From Lawsonibacter hominis (GTDB lineage: Bacteria; Bacillota; Clostridia; Oscillospirales; Oscillospiraceae): a stretch of DNA of 64,000 nt. Under the pieces are notes generated by a model. The model saw only the letters and a program-made list of their open reading frames with translations, was not told the DNA's origin and ran no database searches. Each line of letters starts with the position of its first letter. Position 1 is the stretch's first letter. The position numbers were made by a program, and so were the translations under genes. The stretch covers positions 1 through 64,000 of the forward strand of contig NZ_JACOPP010000004.1 in NCBI RefSeq assembly GCF_014287895.1. Direction: 5' to 3'. Positions 49,290 to 57,773 of this stretch are shown here, in pieces.

Positions 49290-50141
49290 ATGACGAAATC
49301 CAAACTTTCTACCTGGCTGCTCATGCTGCCCAGCACCGGGATGCTGGCTCTGCTGGTGGTGGCGCCGCTGGCTGTGCTGGTCTTTGCCAGCCTGATCCAG
49401 GGAAACAACCTGGCCCTGGATGCGGCGCTGAGTCTGGGCAATTACGCCACCATTTTGGAAAAGGGGCTCTTTTTTCCGCTGATGGGCAAATCCCTGGCCA
49501 TGGCGGGCAGCGTCACCGCGGCCTGCATCCTGCTGGCCTACCCTACCGCCTACGGCCTGGCCAAATGCGTGGGCGAAAAGCACCGCAACCTGCTGGTGGT
49601 ACTCATCATCATCCCCTTTTTCACCTCCCAGCTGCTGCTGATCTACTCCATGATGGTCCTGCTGCAGGCCAACGGCCCTGTCATGAGCCTGCTGGGCCTG
49701 TTCGGCCGGAACGCCTCCACCTCCATCCTGTACACCAATTTTGCGGTGTTCCTGATCCTGCTGTATGAATTTCTGCCCTATATGGTGCTGTGTCTTTATT
49801 CCTCCATGTGCAAGATCGAGGATAACCAGCTCTACGCCGCCCAGGTCATGGGCGCGGGCAAGGCGCGGCGGTTCCTGGACGTGATCTTCCCGCTCTCCTC
49901 CCCCGGTCTGCTCTCCGGCATCATCATCGTCTTCGTCCCGGCGGCGGGCAGCTTTGTAGAGGCCAATCTGGCCGGCGGCACCAACGGGATGCTGATCGGC
50001 TCCTATATCGACACCAACTTCTCCGTATCGCTGAACATCGGCCGGGGCTGCGCCCTGTGCGTGCTGTTCCTGCTGGTCCTGTGCGTCATCACGCTTATCA
50101 TCAACGCCGTTATCCGCGGCGTGGCAGGGAGGCGGCTATGA
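49290..50141 (+). CDS. PotB-like ABC transporter permease
   Basis: A 283-aa membrane protein with six hydrophobic segments and the EAA-type loop YAAQVMGAGKARRFLDVIFP near 190-209. The start at 49290 has AAGGGCGG upstream. It overlaps the next permease by 4 bp (ATGA). Confidence 0.9.
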   Translation: MTKSKLSTWLLMLPSTGMLALLVVAPLAVLVFASLIQGNNLALDAALSLGNYATILEKGLFFPLMGKSLAMAGSVTAACILLAYPTAYGLAKCVGEKHRNLLVVLIIIPFFTSQLLLIYSMMVLLQANGPVMSLLGLFGRNASTSILYTNFAVFLILLYEFLPYMVLCLYSSMCKIEDNQLYAAQVMGAGKARRFLDVIFPLSSPGLLSGIIIVFVPAAGSFVEANLAGGTNGMLIGSYIDTNFSVSLNIGRGCALCVLFLLVLCVITLIINAVIRGVAGRRL

Positions 50142-50923
50142 AAAAACGGTATCCCTTCATCCGGGCGGTCATGATCGTGGTGTACGCATTTATCTTCCTG
50201 CCCATCTTCATCGTCGCGCTCATGAGCTTCAATGCCTCCCAGTACGGCACCTTTCCTTTCGTATTCTCCACCAAGTGGTACGTCCGCCTGTTCACAGGGG
50301 CCAGCCTGGGGGGCGCCACCTGGCTTTCCATCTGGTTTTCCCTGCTGGTGACCCTCACCATGGTGGTGGTGGGCGTCATGACCAGCCTGGGGCTCAAACG
50401 CTCCAACGCCAAATTTGCCAAGGTGTTCTCCGCCCTGCTGAACATGGGCGTCATCATCCCCTGGCTGGTGCTGGGCGTGGCGCTGCTGATGATCTTCAAT
50501 TTCATCGGCCTGGGCCGGTCCTATCTGGGCATGTATCTGGGCAACAGCATCTGCGTGCTGCCCTATGTGGTACTGCTGGTCTACCCGGCCCTGTGCGAGC
50601 TCAACGACAACCTGGAGTTCGCCGCCCGCGCCATGGGGGCGAGCCCCCTGCGTGCCTTCTTCACCGTGGTGCTGCCCGGCATTTTCCCCGCCGTGGCCGC
50701 CGGGGGCCTGATGGCCTTTATGGTCTGCTTCAATAATTTCGTCATCCAGTACTATCTGGCCCCCTTCGGCGTGCGTACCCTGCCCCTGGAGATCTACAAC
50801 ATGGTCCGTGTGGGCTATAAGCCGGACATCAACGCCCTGGCCACCATTATGGTGCTGGTCTCCACGGCGCTGGTCTATCTGGTGAACAAGCTGGGTTACG
50901 GCAGCAAGAGGTCTCTGCTATGA
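50138..50923 (+). CDS. PotC-like ABC transporter permease
   Basis: A 261-aa membrane protein, six hydrophobic segments, EAA-type loop FAARAMGASPLRAFFTVVLP near 164-183. Its start and stop both overlap neighbours by 4 bp. Confidence 0.9.
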   Translation: MKKRYPFIRAVMIVVYAFIFLPIFIVALMSFNASQYGTFPFVFSTKWYVRLFTGASLGGATWLSIWFSLLVTLTMVVVGVMTSLGLKRSNAKFAKVFSALLNMGVIIPWLVLGVALLMIFNFIGLGRSYLGMYLGNSICVLPYVVLLVYPALCELNDNLEFAARAMGASPLRAFFTVVLPGIFPAVAAGGLMAFMVCFNNFVIQYYLAPFGVRTLPLEIYNMVRVGYKPDINALATIMVLVSTALVYLVNKLGYGSKRSLL

Positions 50924-51459
50924 GCGGGGCGGCGCTTCTGGTCATCGACATGCAGCGGGTCTACGCGCCCGGCGGCGCGTGGGCCACGCCGGGCTTCGAC
51001 CGGGCCGAGGCCAATATCCTGCGCCTGTGCCGGCGCTATCCCAGGCGTCTGTTTACCCGGCACCTGCCCTTTTCCGATCCCCCCGGCACCTGGAAGCGCT
51101 ACAACGCGGAGTTTGCCGGGATCAACCGGGATCCGGAGTGCGCCCGCCTGGTCCCCGCTCTGGAAGCGCTCGGCCACCTTTCCTTTGAAAAGCAGACCTA
51201 TTCCGCCCTCTCCAGCGGCGCTCTGCGCGCCCACCTGCTGGCGGCGGATTACGCTGAGATCCTGATGACCGGCGTCCAGAGCGAATTCTGCGTCCTGGCC
51301 ACCCTGATGGACGCGGTAGACCTGGGCCTGCCCGTTACTCTGGTATGGGACGCCTGCGCCGGCTCCAGCCCCGCGCTGGACGCCGCCCTGCACGATATCG
51401 CCGCCCTGATGCCCTGTCAGGTACGGCTTGCAACGACGGAGGAAGTACTCAATGGCTGA
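50920..51459 (+). CDS. Isochorismatase-family cysteine hydrolase
   Basis: A 179-aa cysteine hydrolase. Catalytic triad candidates are D10 (LLVIDMQRVY), K91 (FEKQTYSAL) and C124 (GVQSEFCVLATLMDA). The family cleaves amides, carbamoyl or ether bonds (nicotinamidase, N-carbamoylsarcosine amidase, isochorismatase). It sits inside the transporter genes between permease and ATPase, overlapping both, so it very likely acts on the imported compound. This points to a substrate with an amide or ureido group. Confidence 0.86.
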   Translation: MSGAALLVIDMQRVYAPGGAWATPGFDRAEANILRLCRRYPRRLFTRHLPFSDPPGTWKRYNAEFAGINRDPECARLVPALEALGHLSFEKQTYSALSSGALRAHLLAADYAEILMTGVQSEFCVLATLMDAVDLGLPVTLVWDACAGSSPALDAALHDIAALMPCQVRLATTEEVLNG

Positions 51460-52483
51460 TTTGAAGATCGTGGACGTGCGAAAAAGCTACGGAAAAAAGG
51501 AAGTGCTCAAGGGGGTATCGCTCACCGCCGGGACCGGGGAATTCCTGGCTCTGCTGGGCCCCTCCGGCTGCGGCAAGACCACCCTGCTGAATACCATCAG
51601 CGGCATCGTCCGGCAGGACGCGGGTCAGGTGCTGGTGGACGGCCGGGACATCAGCCGCTCTCCCATCGAGAAGCGCAACATCGGCGTGGTGTTCCAAAAT
51701 TACGCCCTGTTCGCCCATATGAACGTATTTGAAAACGTGGCCTACCCCCTGCGCCTGAAAAAGGTCCCCAAGGCGGAGCTGCAGCAGCGGGTCGGCCAGG
51801 CCCTGGAGACCGTGCGGCTGGACGGCTACGCGCCCCGGCGCATCGCTCAGCTCTCCGGCGGCGAGCAGCAGCGGGTGGCTCTGGCCCGGGCCATCGTCTA
51901 CCGGCCGGACATCCTGCTGCTGGACGAGCCGCTCTCGGCCCTGGACCGGAAGATCCGGGAGCAGATGCAGATCGAAGTACGCCGTATCCAGCGGGAGATC
52001 GGCATCACCACCGTCTTTGTCACCCACGACCAGGGGGAGGCGCTCTCCATGGCCGACCGGGTGCTGTTGATGCACGGCGGGCAGATCATCGAAGACAATA
52101 CCCCCGCCGAGGTGTACCTCCACCCCAAATCCGCCTTTGCCGCCGACTTTATCGGGGCCTCCAACGTGCTGGAGGGCCGCTACGAACATGGCCGGGTGAA
52201 CGCCGGGGGGCTGGCCCTGCCCGTGGGCGAGCAGGCCGTCTCCGACGGCGCCCGGGTGCGCGCGCTTATCAAGGAGGAGAACCTGGCCCTCCTCCCCCCG
52301 GGCCAGGGGGATCTGAGCGCCCGGATCCAGGACAAACTGTTTTTGGGCCAGTCCATCCGCATCACGCTGCGCTGCGGGGAGCGCATCCTGTTCGCCCTGA
52401 TCCCCGCCCGGGAAGCCGAACCGCTCACCGTGGGCTCCGACGTGGACCTGCGGGTCATGGGCGCGTCGGTGTTCGCTTTGTAA
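51452..52483 (+). CDS. PotA-like ABC transporter ATPase
   Basis: A 343-aa ATPase: Walker A GPSGCGKTTLL near 36-46, signature QLSGGEQQRVALARA near 134, Walker B DILLLDEPLSALD near 155, H-loop VFVTHDQGEA near 188, then a TOBE-type C-terminal domain. It overlaps the preceding hydrolase gene by 8 bp. It supplies energy for the PotBC-like permeases. Confidence 0.93.
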   Translation: MADLKIVDVRKSYGKKEVLKGVSLTAGTGEFLALLGPSGCGKTTLLNTISGIVRQDAGQVLVDGRDISRSPIEKRNIGVVFQNYALFAHMNVFENVAYPLRLKKVPKAELQQRVGQALETVRLDGYAPRRIAQLSGGEQQRVALARAIVYRPDILLLDEPLSALDRKIREQMQIEVRRIQREIGITTVFVTHDQGEALSMADRVLLMHGGQIIEDNTPAEVYLHPKSAFAADFIGASNVLEGRYEHGRVNAGGLALPVGEQAVSDGARVRALIKEENLALLPPGQGDLSARIQDKLFLGQSIRITLRCGERILFALIPAREAEPLTVGSDVDLRVMGASVFAL

Positions 52484-52549
52484 CCCCCCGGCCGTCCCCG
52501 CGGGGCTGTCCAATCAAACACCGCGTGCGTGCGCGGTAAGGAGGGCATT

Positions 52550-54763
52550 ATGTTTCAAATTTCAAGGGAAAAATACTTTAATACCTGGAGCGCCAAAAGT
52601 CCGGCGGCCATGATGTTTCTGCCTGCCCGGCTGTCCGTGTCTCTGGGGGCGTACAGCTTTTCCAGCGGCGCCTACACCAGCTTCCCCTTCAGCGAACACA
52701 TCAAGCTCTATGAGCACGACGCCGACGGCCGCTACTGCCGTCTGACCGCCGAGCACAACGGCACGGTACTCCAGCTGGAATACTGGAAGAGCGACCCCTG
52801 GACCGTCCGGGGCCGGGTGAGCACCCTGGCCAACGGGGAATGGGGCCTGCGCTTTCTGCCCGTGCTCACCGTCGGGTTCGAGGGGGACGGCTGCGTCTCC
52901 CGCGCGCCGGACGGAAGCGTCGCCATGGCCCTGCGCAGCTACCGCTTTGCGGTGGCGCTGAAGGACCGCCCCATCCGGGAGTGCCTGACCGACGACGAGG
53001 GCTACGTGGGCCGCCGCATGGAAGAGCTGGGCTATTACGCCCCTCTGGAAGACGCTCCCCGGCCCAGGTACCGCAGCTTCCTCTATAACCTGGAGGAGAC
53101 CCCGGTCATCGACTTCGCCCTGTGCGCAGCCAATGGGGATGCCGGCGCCCGCGCGGGGGCGGAAGCCGCCCTGGCGCTGGAGCAGGACGCGCTGGACGCC
53201 ATCCGCGCCCGGGCGGGAGAAGCCCTGCAGCAGGAGGGCCGCTTCGGCTGCTGCGCGGAGGCCCTGCGGGACGTGATGGCCTGGAACACCTTGGCCGACT
53301 TCAAAAACGGCCGGGTGCTCACCTCCCTCACCCGTTTCTGGATCGATAAGAAGTTCGGCGGCTGGTTCCTCTGGCTGGACGACGTGCTCTACCACGCCCT
53401 CTGCGCCGCCTGGTCCGGCGATTGGGCCACCGCCCGCTGCAACATCTGCGCCAGCATGGAGAACGCCGTCCCCGCCGGGAACCTGGCCTGCCTCATGTCG
53501 GAGTTTACCGAGTGGGTGGACCGCTCCCAGCCGCCCATCTTCGGCTATATCGTACTGAAATACTATGAGCTGACCCACGACCTTTCCCTGGTACGCCAGG
53601 TGTTCCCCACCCTGCACCGGGCGCATCTGTGGTGGTTTGAGCACCGGGACGGCAACGGCAACGGCGTGCTGGAGTACGGCAGCTCCCCCGACTGCGGGGA
53701 CGGCCATTTCAAGCGCACCAAGCTGGCCGCCAAGGACGAGGCCGCCATGGACAACAGCCCCATGTACGACAGCGCCCGCTTCGTGCCTGAGGCAGGCACC
53801 CTTAACATGGAGGACGTGGCCCTCAACAGCCTGCTGGCGCTGGAGGGAGAGTCCCTGGCCAAGCTGGCCCGGGCGCTGGGGGACGCGGATACGGCCCGGA
53901 CGCTGAGCGCCCAGACCGACGCCTTCAAGCGCCGCATCGACGAGCGGCTCTGGGACGAGGAGCGGGGACTTTACGCCAACCGCCACTGGGAAAACGGCTT
54001 TGTCAGCCCCTCCCCCACCAGCTTCTATCCCCTGGTGGCCGGCATTCCAACTCCGGAGCGGGCGCGCCGTCTGGTGGAGCACATCTTCGACGAGAGCGAA
54101 TTCTGGACGGCGGCTCCCCTGCCCTCCATCTGGCAGAAGGACCCCGCGGTCCGGGACGACGTGTACTGGCGGGGGCGCATGTGGCCGCCGCTGAACTTCT
54201 TCACCTACCTGGGCCTCAAGCGCTACGGCTTCCAGGAGGAAGCCCACCGCCTGGCGCAGCGCAGCGCCCAGGTCTTCGCCCGAGCCTGGGAGGAGGAACG
54301 GGCCTGCTATGAGAATTACAACACCTTCACCGGCGTGGGGAAGAGCGTGGACGCCGATCCCTTCTACGGCTGGGGCGCTCTGCTGCCCCTGATGTGGGTG
54401 CTGGAATTTGTAGACACCGACCCCGACGGCGGTCTGAGCTTCGGCTCGATCTCCGGAGAGGCGATGCAGCTGCGCCACCTGCGCACCTATCTGGGCCAGA
54501 TGGAGCTGCGCCTGGGCGACGCCGCGCAGGTGGACCTGGACGGCCGGACCGTCTTCCGTTCCAACGCCCGGGGACGCTTCTCCGGCTTCCTCTATGAAAG
54601 CCACTACGCGCAGCTCACCGTCCCGGCCCAACCGGAGGAGTCCTGGGTGGAATTCCCGGCCGCCGAACCGGTGTCTGTCTGCGTGAATGGAGCGGCCGTC
54701 CCTCCCGCCGCCCGCCTCTCCCTCCCGGCGGGACGCGCCGCCCGCATCCAGCTCTGGTACTGA
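52550..54763 (+). CDS. (alpha/alpha)6-barrel glycosidase, MGH1/GH63/trehalase-like
   Basis: A 737-aa cytoplasmic protein. The N-terminal ~240 residues are a beta-rich domain; the rest is an (alpha/alpha)6 barrel of the MGH1-like/GH63/GH37 clan. Seen: FWIDKKFGGWFLWLDDVLYH near 264-283, LEYGSSPDCGDG near 373, VYWRGRMWPPLNFFTYLGL near 538-556 and YENYNTFTGVGKSVDADPFY near 588-607. It would hydrolyse an imported glycoside. It starts after AAGGAGG and is followed 13 bp later by a sugar kinase. The exact linkage is unknown; mannosyl- or glucosyl-glycerate-type and alpha-glucosides are known clan substrates. Confidence 0.75.
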   Translation: MFQISREKYFNTWSAKSPAAMMFLPARLSVSLGAYSFSSGAYTSFPFSEHIKLYEHDADGRYCRLTAEHNGTVLQLEYWKSDPWTVRGRVSTLANGEWGLRFLPVLTVGFEGDGCVSRAPDGSVAMALRSYRFAVALKDRPIRECLTDDEGYVGRRMEELGYYAPLEDAPRPRYRSFLYNLEETPVIDFALCAANGDAGARAGAEAALALEQDALDAIRARAGEALQQEGRFGCCAEALRDVMAWNTLADFKNGRVLTSLTRFWIDKKFGGWFLWLDDVLYHALCAAWSGDWATARCNICASMENAVPAGNLACLMSEFTEWVDRSQPPIFGYIVLKYYELTHDLSLVRQVFPTLHRAHLWWFEHRDGNGNGVLEYGSSPDCGDGHFKRTKLAAKDEAAMDNSPMYDSARFVPEAGTLNMEDVALNSLLALEGESLAKLARALGDADTARTLSAQTDAFKRRIDERLWDEERGLYANRHWENGFVSPSPTSFYPLVAGIPTPERARRLVEHIFDESEFWTAAPLPSIWQKDPAVRDDVYWRGRMWPPLNFFTYLGLKRYGFQEEAHRLAQRSAQVFARAWEEERACYENYNTFTGVGKSVDADPFYGWGALLPLMWVLEFVDTDPDGGLSFGSISGEAMQLRHLRTYLGQMELRLGDAAQVDLDGRTVFRSNARGRFSGFLYESHYAQLTVPAQPEESWVEFPAAEPVSVCVNGAAVPPAARLSLPAGRAARIQLWY

Positions 54764-54776
54764 GGGGGGACGCCGG

Positions 54777-55700
54777 ATGAAGGTACTGTGCGTCGGCTCT
54801 CTCAATTTGGATTATACCTATCAGGTGGACCACTTCGTCCGCCCCGGCGAGACCCTGGCCGCCCGGGCGCGGAGCGTCCATTGCGGCGGCAAGGGGCTGA
54901 ACCAGTCCATCGCCGCCGCCAAGGCCGGCCTGCAGGTCTGGCACGCCGGTCTGGTGGGGACGGGCGGCGCGCCGCTCCTGGACGCGCTGCAGCGCTACGG
55001 GGTGGATACCGGCCTGATCCGCGCCCTGGACCAGCCCTGCGGGCACACCGTCATCCAGGTGACGGAAGCCGGGGAAAACTGCATTCTCCTCTACGGCGGC
55101 ACCAACACCTGCCTGACCGAGTCTTTTGTGGATGAGACGCTCTGCCGTTTTGCACCGGGGGATGTGCTGCTCCTGCAAAACGAGGTCAACGGCATCCCCT
55201 ACCTGATCCGGCAGGCGGTCCGCCGGGGCCTGCGGGTGGCCTTCAACGCCGCCCCCATGGCGCCGGAGGTGGCGGATTACCCGCTGGAACTGCTCTCCTG
55301 GCTGGTCATCAACGAGGGGGAGGGCGCCGCCCTGGCGGGAACCCAGGCGCCCGCGGACATTCTGGACCGTCTGGCCCAGCGCTGCCCCGATACCCAGCTG
55401 CTGCTCACGCTGGGCGCCGGGGGCTCCGTCTGCCGCGCCGGCGGGGAGACCTGGTCCTGCGGCGTTTTTCCGGTGCGTCCGGTGGACACCACCGCAGCGG
55501 GGGACACCTTTCTGGGCTACTATCTGGGCGCGCTGCTCGCCGGCGCTCCCATACCGGAAGCCCTCCGGCTCTCCTCCGCCGCCAGCGCCCTGTGCATCCA
55601 GCGCCGGGGCGCGGCCGACGCCATTCCCCTGCTGGAGGAGGTCCGCGCCGCCCTGGCCGCGGGCAGCCTGGGGGAAATGGGGAAAGGAGCTTCTTTATGA
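54777..55700 (+). CDS. PfkB-family sugar kinase (ribokinase-like)
   Basis: A 307-aa kinase: VLCVGSLNLDYTYQVDHFV at the start, GGKGLNQSIAAAKAGLQV near 39-56 (ribokinase-like sugar site), and the PfkB motif VDTTAAGDTFLGYYLGALLA near 238-257 with the catalytic Asp. With RbsD next to it, ribose or a related aldopentose is the likely substrate. The start at 54777 is preceded by GAGGGGGGA. Confidence 0.88.
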   Translation: MKVLCVGSLNLDYTYQVDHFVRPGETLAARARSVHCGGKGLNQSIAAAKAGLQVWHAGLVGTGGAPLLDALQRYGVDTGLIRALDQPCGHTVIQVTEAGENCILLYGGTNTCLTESFVDETLCRFAPGDVLLLQNEVNGIPYLIRQAVRRGLRVAFNAAPMAPEVADYPLELLSWLVINEGEGAALAGTQAPADILDRLAQRCPDTQLLLTLGAGGSVCRAGGETWSCGVFPVRPVDTTAAGDTFLGYYLGALLAGAPIPEALRLSSAASALCIQRRGAADAIPLLEEVRAALAAGSLGEMGKGASL

Positions 55701-56092
55701 AAAAAGGCAAGCTGCTCCACAGCGCGCTTTCCCATGAGATCGCCAAGCTGGGACACACCCAGACCTTGGTCCTGGGCGACGCGGGGCTTCCCATCCCGCC
55801 CGAGACCCGGCGGATCGATCTGGCCGTCACACAGGGCGTTCCCGCGCTCCTGTCCGTGCTGGACGCCGTGTTGTCCGAGCTGGCCGTGCAGAAGATCACG
55901 CTGGCCGAGGAGATCAAGACGGCCAGCCCGGAAATGGACCGTTCCATTCGCAGCCGCTTTCCGGGCACGCAGATCTGCTACGTCCCTCACGAGGCGTTCA
56001 AAGCCCTGCTTCCTCAGGCCGCCTGCGTGGTGCGCACCGGGGAGACCACTTCCTATGCCAACGTGATCCTGGAGTCCGGCGTCACCTTTTAG
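55697..56092 (+). CDS. rbsD: D-ribose pyranase
   Basis: A 131-aa RbsD: KLLHSALSHEIAKLGHTQTL with catalytic His near 19, LVLGDAGLPIP, VTQGVPALLSVLDAV, and the conserved C-terminus SYANVILESGVTF. RbsD interconverts pyranose and furanose forms of ribose so that ribokinase can act. It overlaps the kinase stop by 4 bp. Its presence in a PotABCD-type operon is unusual. Confidence 0.9.
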   Translation: MKKGKLLHSALSHEIAKLGHTQTLVLGDAGLPIPPETRRIDLAVTQGVPALLSVLDAVLSELAVQKITLAEEIKTASPEMDRSIRSRFPGTQICYVPHEAFKALLPQAACVVRTGETTSYANVILESGVTF

Positions 56093-56227
56093 CGTCGGTC
56101 CTCCAGCCTTCGGAACGGCTGGCAGCGGGAGATTTTTGCCGGACAAGCAGCTTCCCGCCGCAAGCCTGCCGGATTCCCGGGGAAACCCAGGCCGTCCGGG
56201 CAAAAAAGACCCGCTGCCCCGGCGCTT

Positions 56228-56400
56228 GTAATACTGTTTCTTAATAAAAAAGTTTAGTAAGCCTTTTTATTGCGGCGTATGACGCCGCAGCGCCTGTGGC
56301 GTAAGCAACAGTATTGACGACATTCCTGGCGGCTACGCCGCCGAGCCACATTCTGTGGCCTCCACAAAACGGTTCAACCGTTTTATGGAGAATTGGTATA
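56228..56400. repeat. Array of four tandem stem-loops
   Basis: Four perfect or nearly perfect hairpins follow one another: TGCGGCGT/ACGCCGCA (56271-56289), GGCGGC/GCCGCC (56328-56342), GCCACA/TGTGGC (56345-56359) and TCCA.AAAACGG/CCGTTTT.TGGA (56361-56389). The first three have 3-nt loops. A longer arm AATACTGTT (56230-56238) pairs with AACAGTATT (56307-56315). This lies in the gene-free stretch 56093-56554. It looks like a structured RNA or a composite palindromic repeat. Confidence 0.6.
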
Positions 56401-56424
56401 AGATTGGGATACAGACCCTGGGGC

Positions 56425-56453
56425 TTGCGGCGCCGTTCCATCCGCATTATAAT
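56425..56453 (+). promoter_or_regulatory. Promoter for the DUF4317 gene
   Basis: TTGCGG (56425-56430), 17-bp spacer, TATAAT (56448-56453), about 100 bp before the start codon. Confidence 0.6.
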
Positions 56454-56490
56454 AGGGGTTCCCGGCCATAGCCGGGGACCCCTCAGCTTT
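56454..56490 (+). terminator. Terminator hairpin of the rbsD operon
   Basis: AGGGGTTCCCGGC pairs with GCCGGGGACCCCT over 13 bp (one G-U pair, CATA loop), then TCAGCTTTTT. It begins directly after the -10 of the DUF4317 promoter, so it would act mainly on read-through from the upstream operon. Confidence 0.7.
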
Positions 56491-56554
56491 TTCCACAGGC
56501 GCCTTGCCGCTTTGCCGGCGGCGCCCCCCATTCCTATGATGAAAGAGGATCCCG

Positions 56555-57685
56555 ATGAACGAAAAAGAAATCGCAGAGCTGCGCCGCCGTTTCCGGCCGG
56601 AGAAGACCAGCATCACGCACATCCGCGGCTGCTGTGTCAACGAAAACCGGGAGATCGTCTCCCAATTTGACCAGTCCCTGGCCCTCCTGTCCCAGGAGGA
56701 AAGCGAAAAATTTCTCTCCCTTCTCCGCAAGACGCTCTCCGGCGGCATAGGCAAAAACCTGGTGGACATCACCTTTACCACCCAGCAGGTGGCGGACAGT
56801 CCGGAGCACAGGCTCCTCATGGCCCTGCGCAGCTCCGCCCTGAAGGACGAGCAGGCGGTGCAGACCTTTTTCCAGCAGGTGATCGGCAGCCTGTCGCTGG
56901 AGGGCAATTACCTGATCCTGCTGGCCCGGGACGCCTACGACGTACCTTACCGCTCCCGGGACGGGGAACGGCAGGACGACGCCTCCGCCGAGGTCTTCTC
57001 CTACCTTCTGTGCGCGGTGTGCCCCGTCAAACAGACCAAGCCGGGCCTGAGCTACCATATCCGGGAAAACGAGTTCTGCACGCCGGTGCCGGACTGGCTG
57101 GTCTCCGCCCCCGAGCTGGGCTTTCTCTTTCCCGCCTTTGACGAGCGCACCACCAACCTGTATAACGCGCTGTACTACACGCGGGACACCGCGGAAAATC
57201 ACCCGGAGGTCGTGGACGCGCTCTTCCGCAGCCCCATCCCCATGCCCGCCTCCGCCCAGAAAGAGACGTTCCAGTCCCTGCTGGGCGATACGCTTGGAGC
57301 GGATTGCAGCCTGGAGGTGGTGCAGGCCGTGCAGGAGCAGCTGTGCCAGCTCATTCAGGAGCACAAGGAATGCAGGCAGGCCGAGCCGCTGACCCTGTCC
57401 AAGGGCACGGTAACGTGCGTGCTCCGGTCCTGCGGCGTATCAGACCGCCACGCGGAGTCCTTCGACGGAAAGTATGACGAGGCCTTCGGCCCGGACGCCG
57501 CCCTGAGCCCCGGCAATCTGGTGGACACCAGGCAGCTGGAGCTGCGCACCCCGGACGTGACCATCCGGGTCAGCGCCGAACGGGGCGATCTGGTAGACAC
57601 CCGCGTCATCGACGGAGTCAAGTACATCCTCATTCGCGCCGACGAGGGCGTACAGGTCAACGGCGTCAACGTACAGATCTCCTGA
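56555..57685 (+). CDS. DUF4317 family protein
   Basis: A 376-aa soluble protein typical of Clostridia (MNEKEIAELRRRFRPEKTSI at the start; YLLCAVCPVKQTKPGLSYH near 149; VDTRVIDGVKYILIRAD near 348). No catalytic motif or membrane segment is visible. It stands alone with its own promoter, and its function is unknown. GAAAGAGGAT is the ribosome site. Confidence 0.85.
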   Translation: MNEKEIAELRRRFRPEKTSITHIRGCCVNENREIVSQFDQSLALLSQEESEKFLSLLRKTLSGGIGKNLVDITFTTQQVADSPEHRLLMALRSSALKDEQAVQTFFQQVIGSLSLEGNYLILLARDAYDVPYRSRDGERQDDASAEVFSYLLCAVCPVKQTKPGLSYHIRENEFCTPVPDWLVSAPELGFLFPAFDERTTNLYNALYYTRDTAENHPEVVDALFRSPIPMPASAQKETFQSLLGDTLGADCSLEVVQAVQEQLCQLIQEHKECRQAEPLTLSKGTVTCVLRSCGVSDRHAESFDGKYDEAFGPDAALSPGNLVDTRQLELRTPDVTIRVSAERGDLVDTRVIDGVKYILIRADEGVQVNGVNVQIS

Positions 57686-57716
57686 CCGCCTGCGCGCTTC
57701 GCCCTTCCATGCAAAA

Positions 57717-57751
57717 CGGCCCGCGCCCCGAATCAAAGGGGGTGCGGGCCG
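57717..57751 (-). terminator. Bidirectional terminator between DUF4317 and cysteine desulfurase genes
   Basis: CGGCCCGC.CCCC/GGGG..GCGGGCCG. On the minus strand it is followed by TTTTGC; on the plus strand by CTTTCG. It serves the convergent genes on both sides. Confidence 0.75.
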
Positions 57752-57773
57752 CTTTCGCCGGGTCTGCGCCTGT

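Noticed and set aside
56241..56531. 96-codon minus-strand frame over the stem-loop array
   Set aside because: It reads through several palindromes and a terminator, lacks a ribosome site and ends against the convergent operon; repeat structure explains it better.
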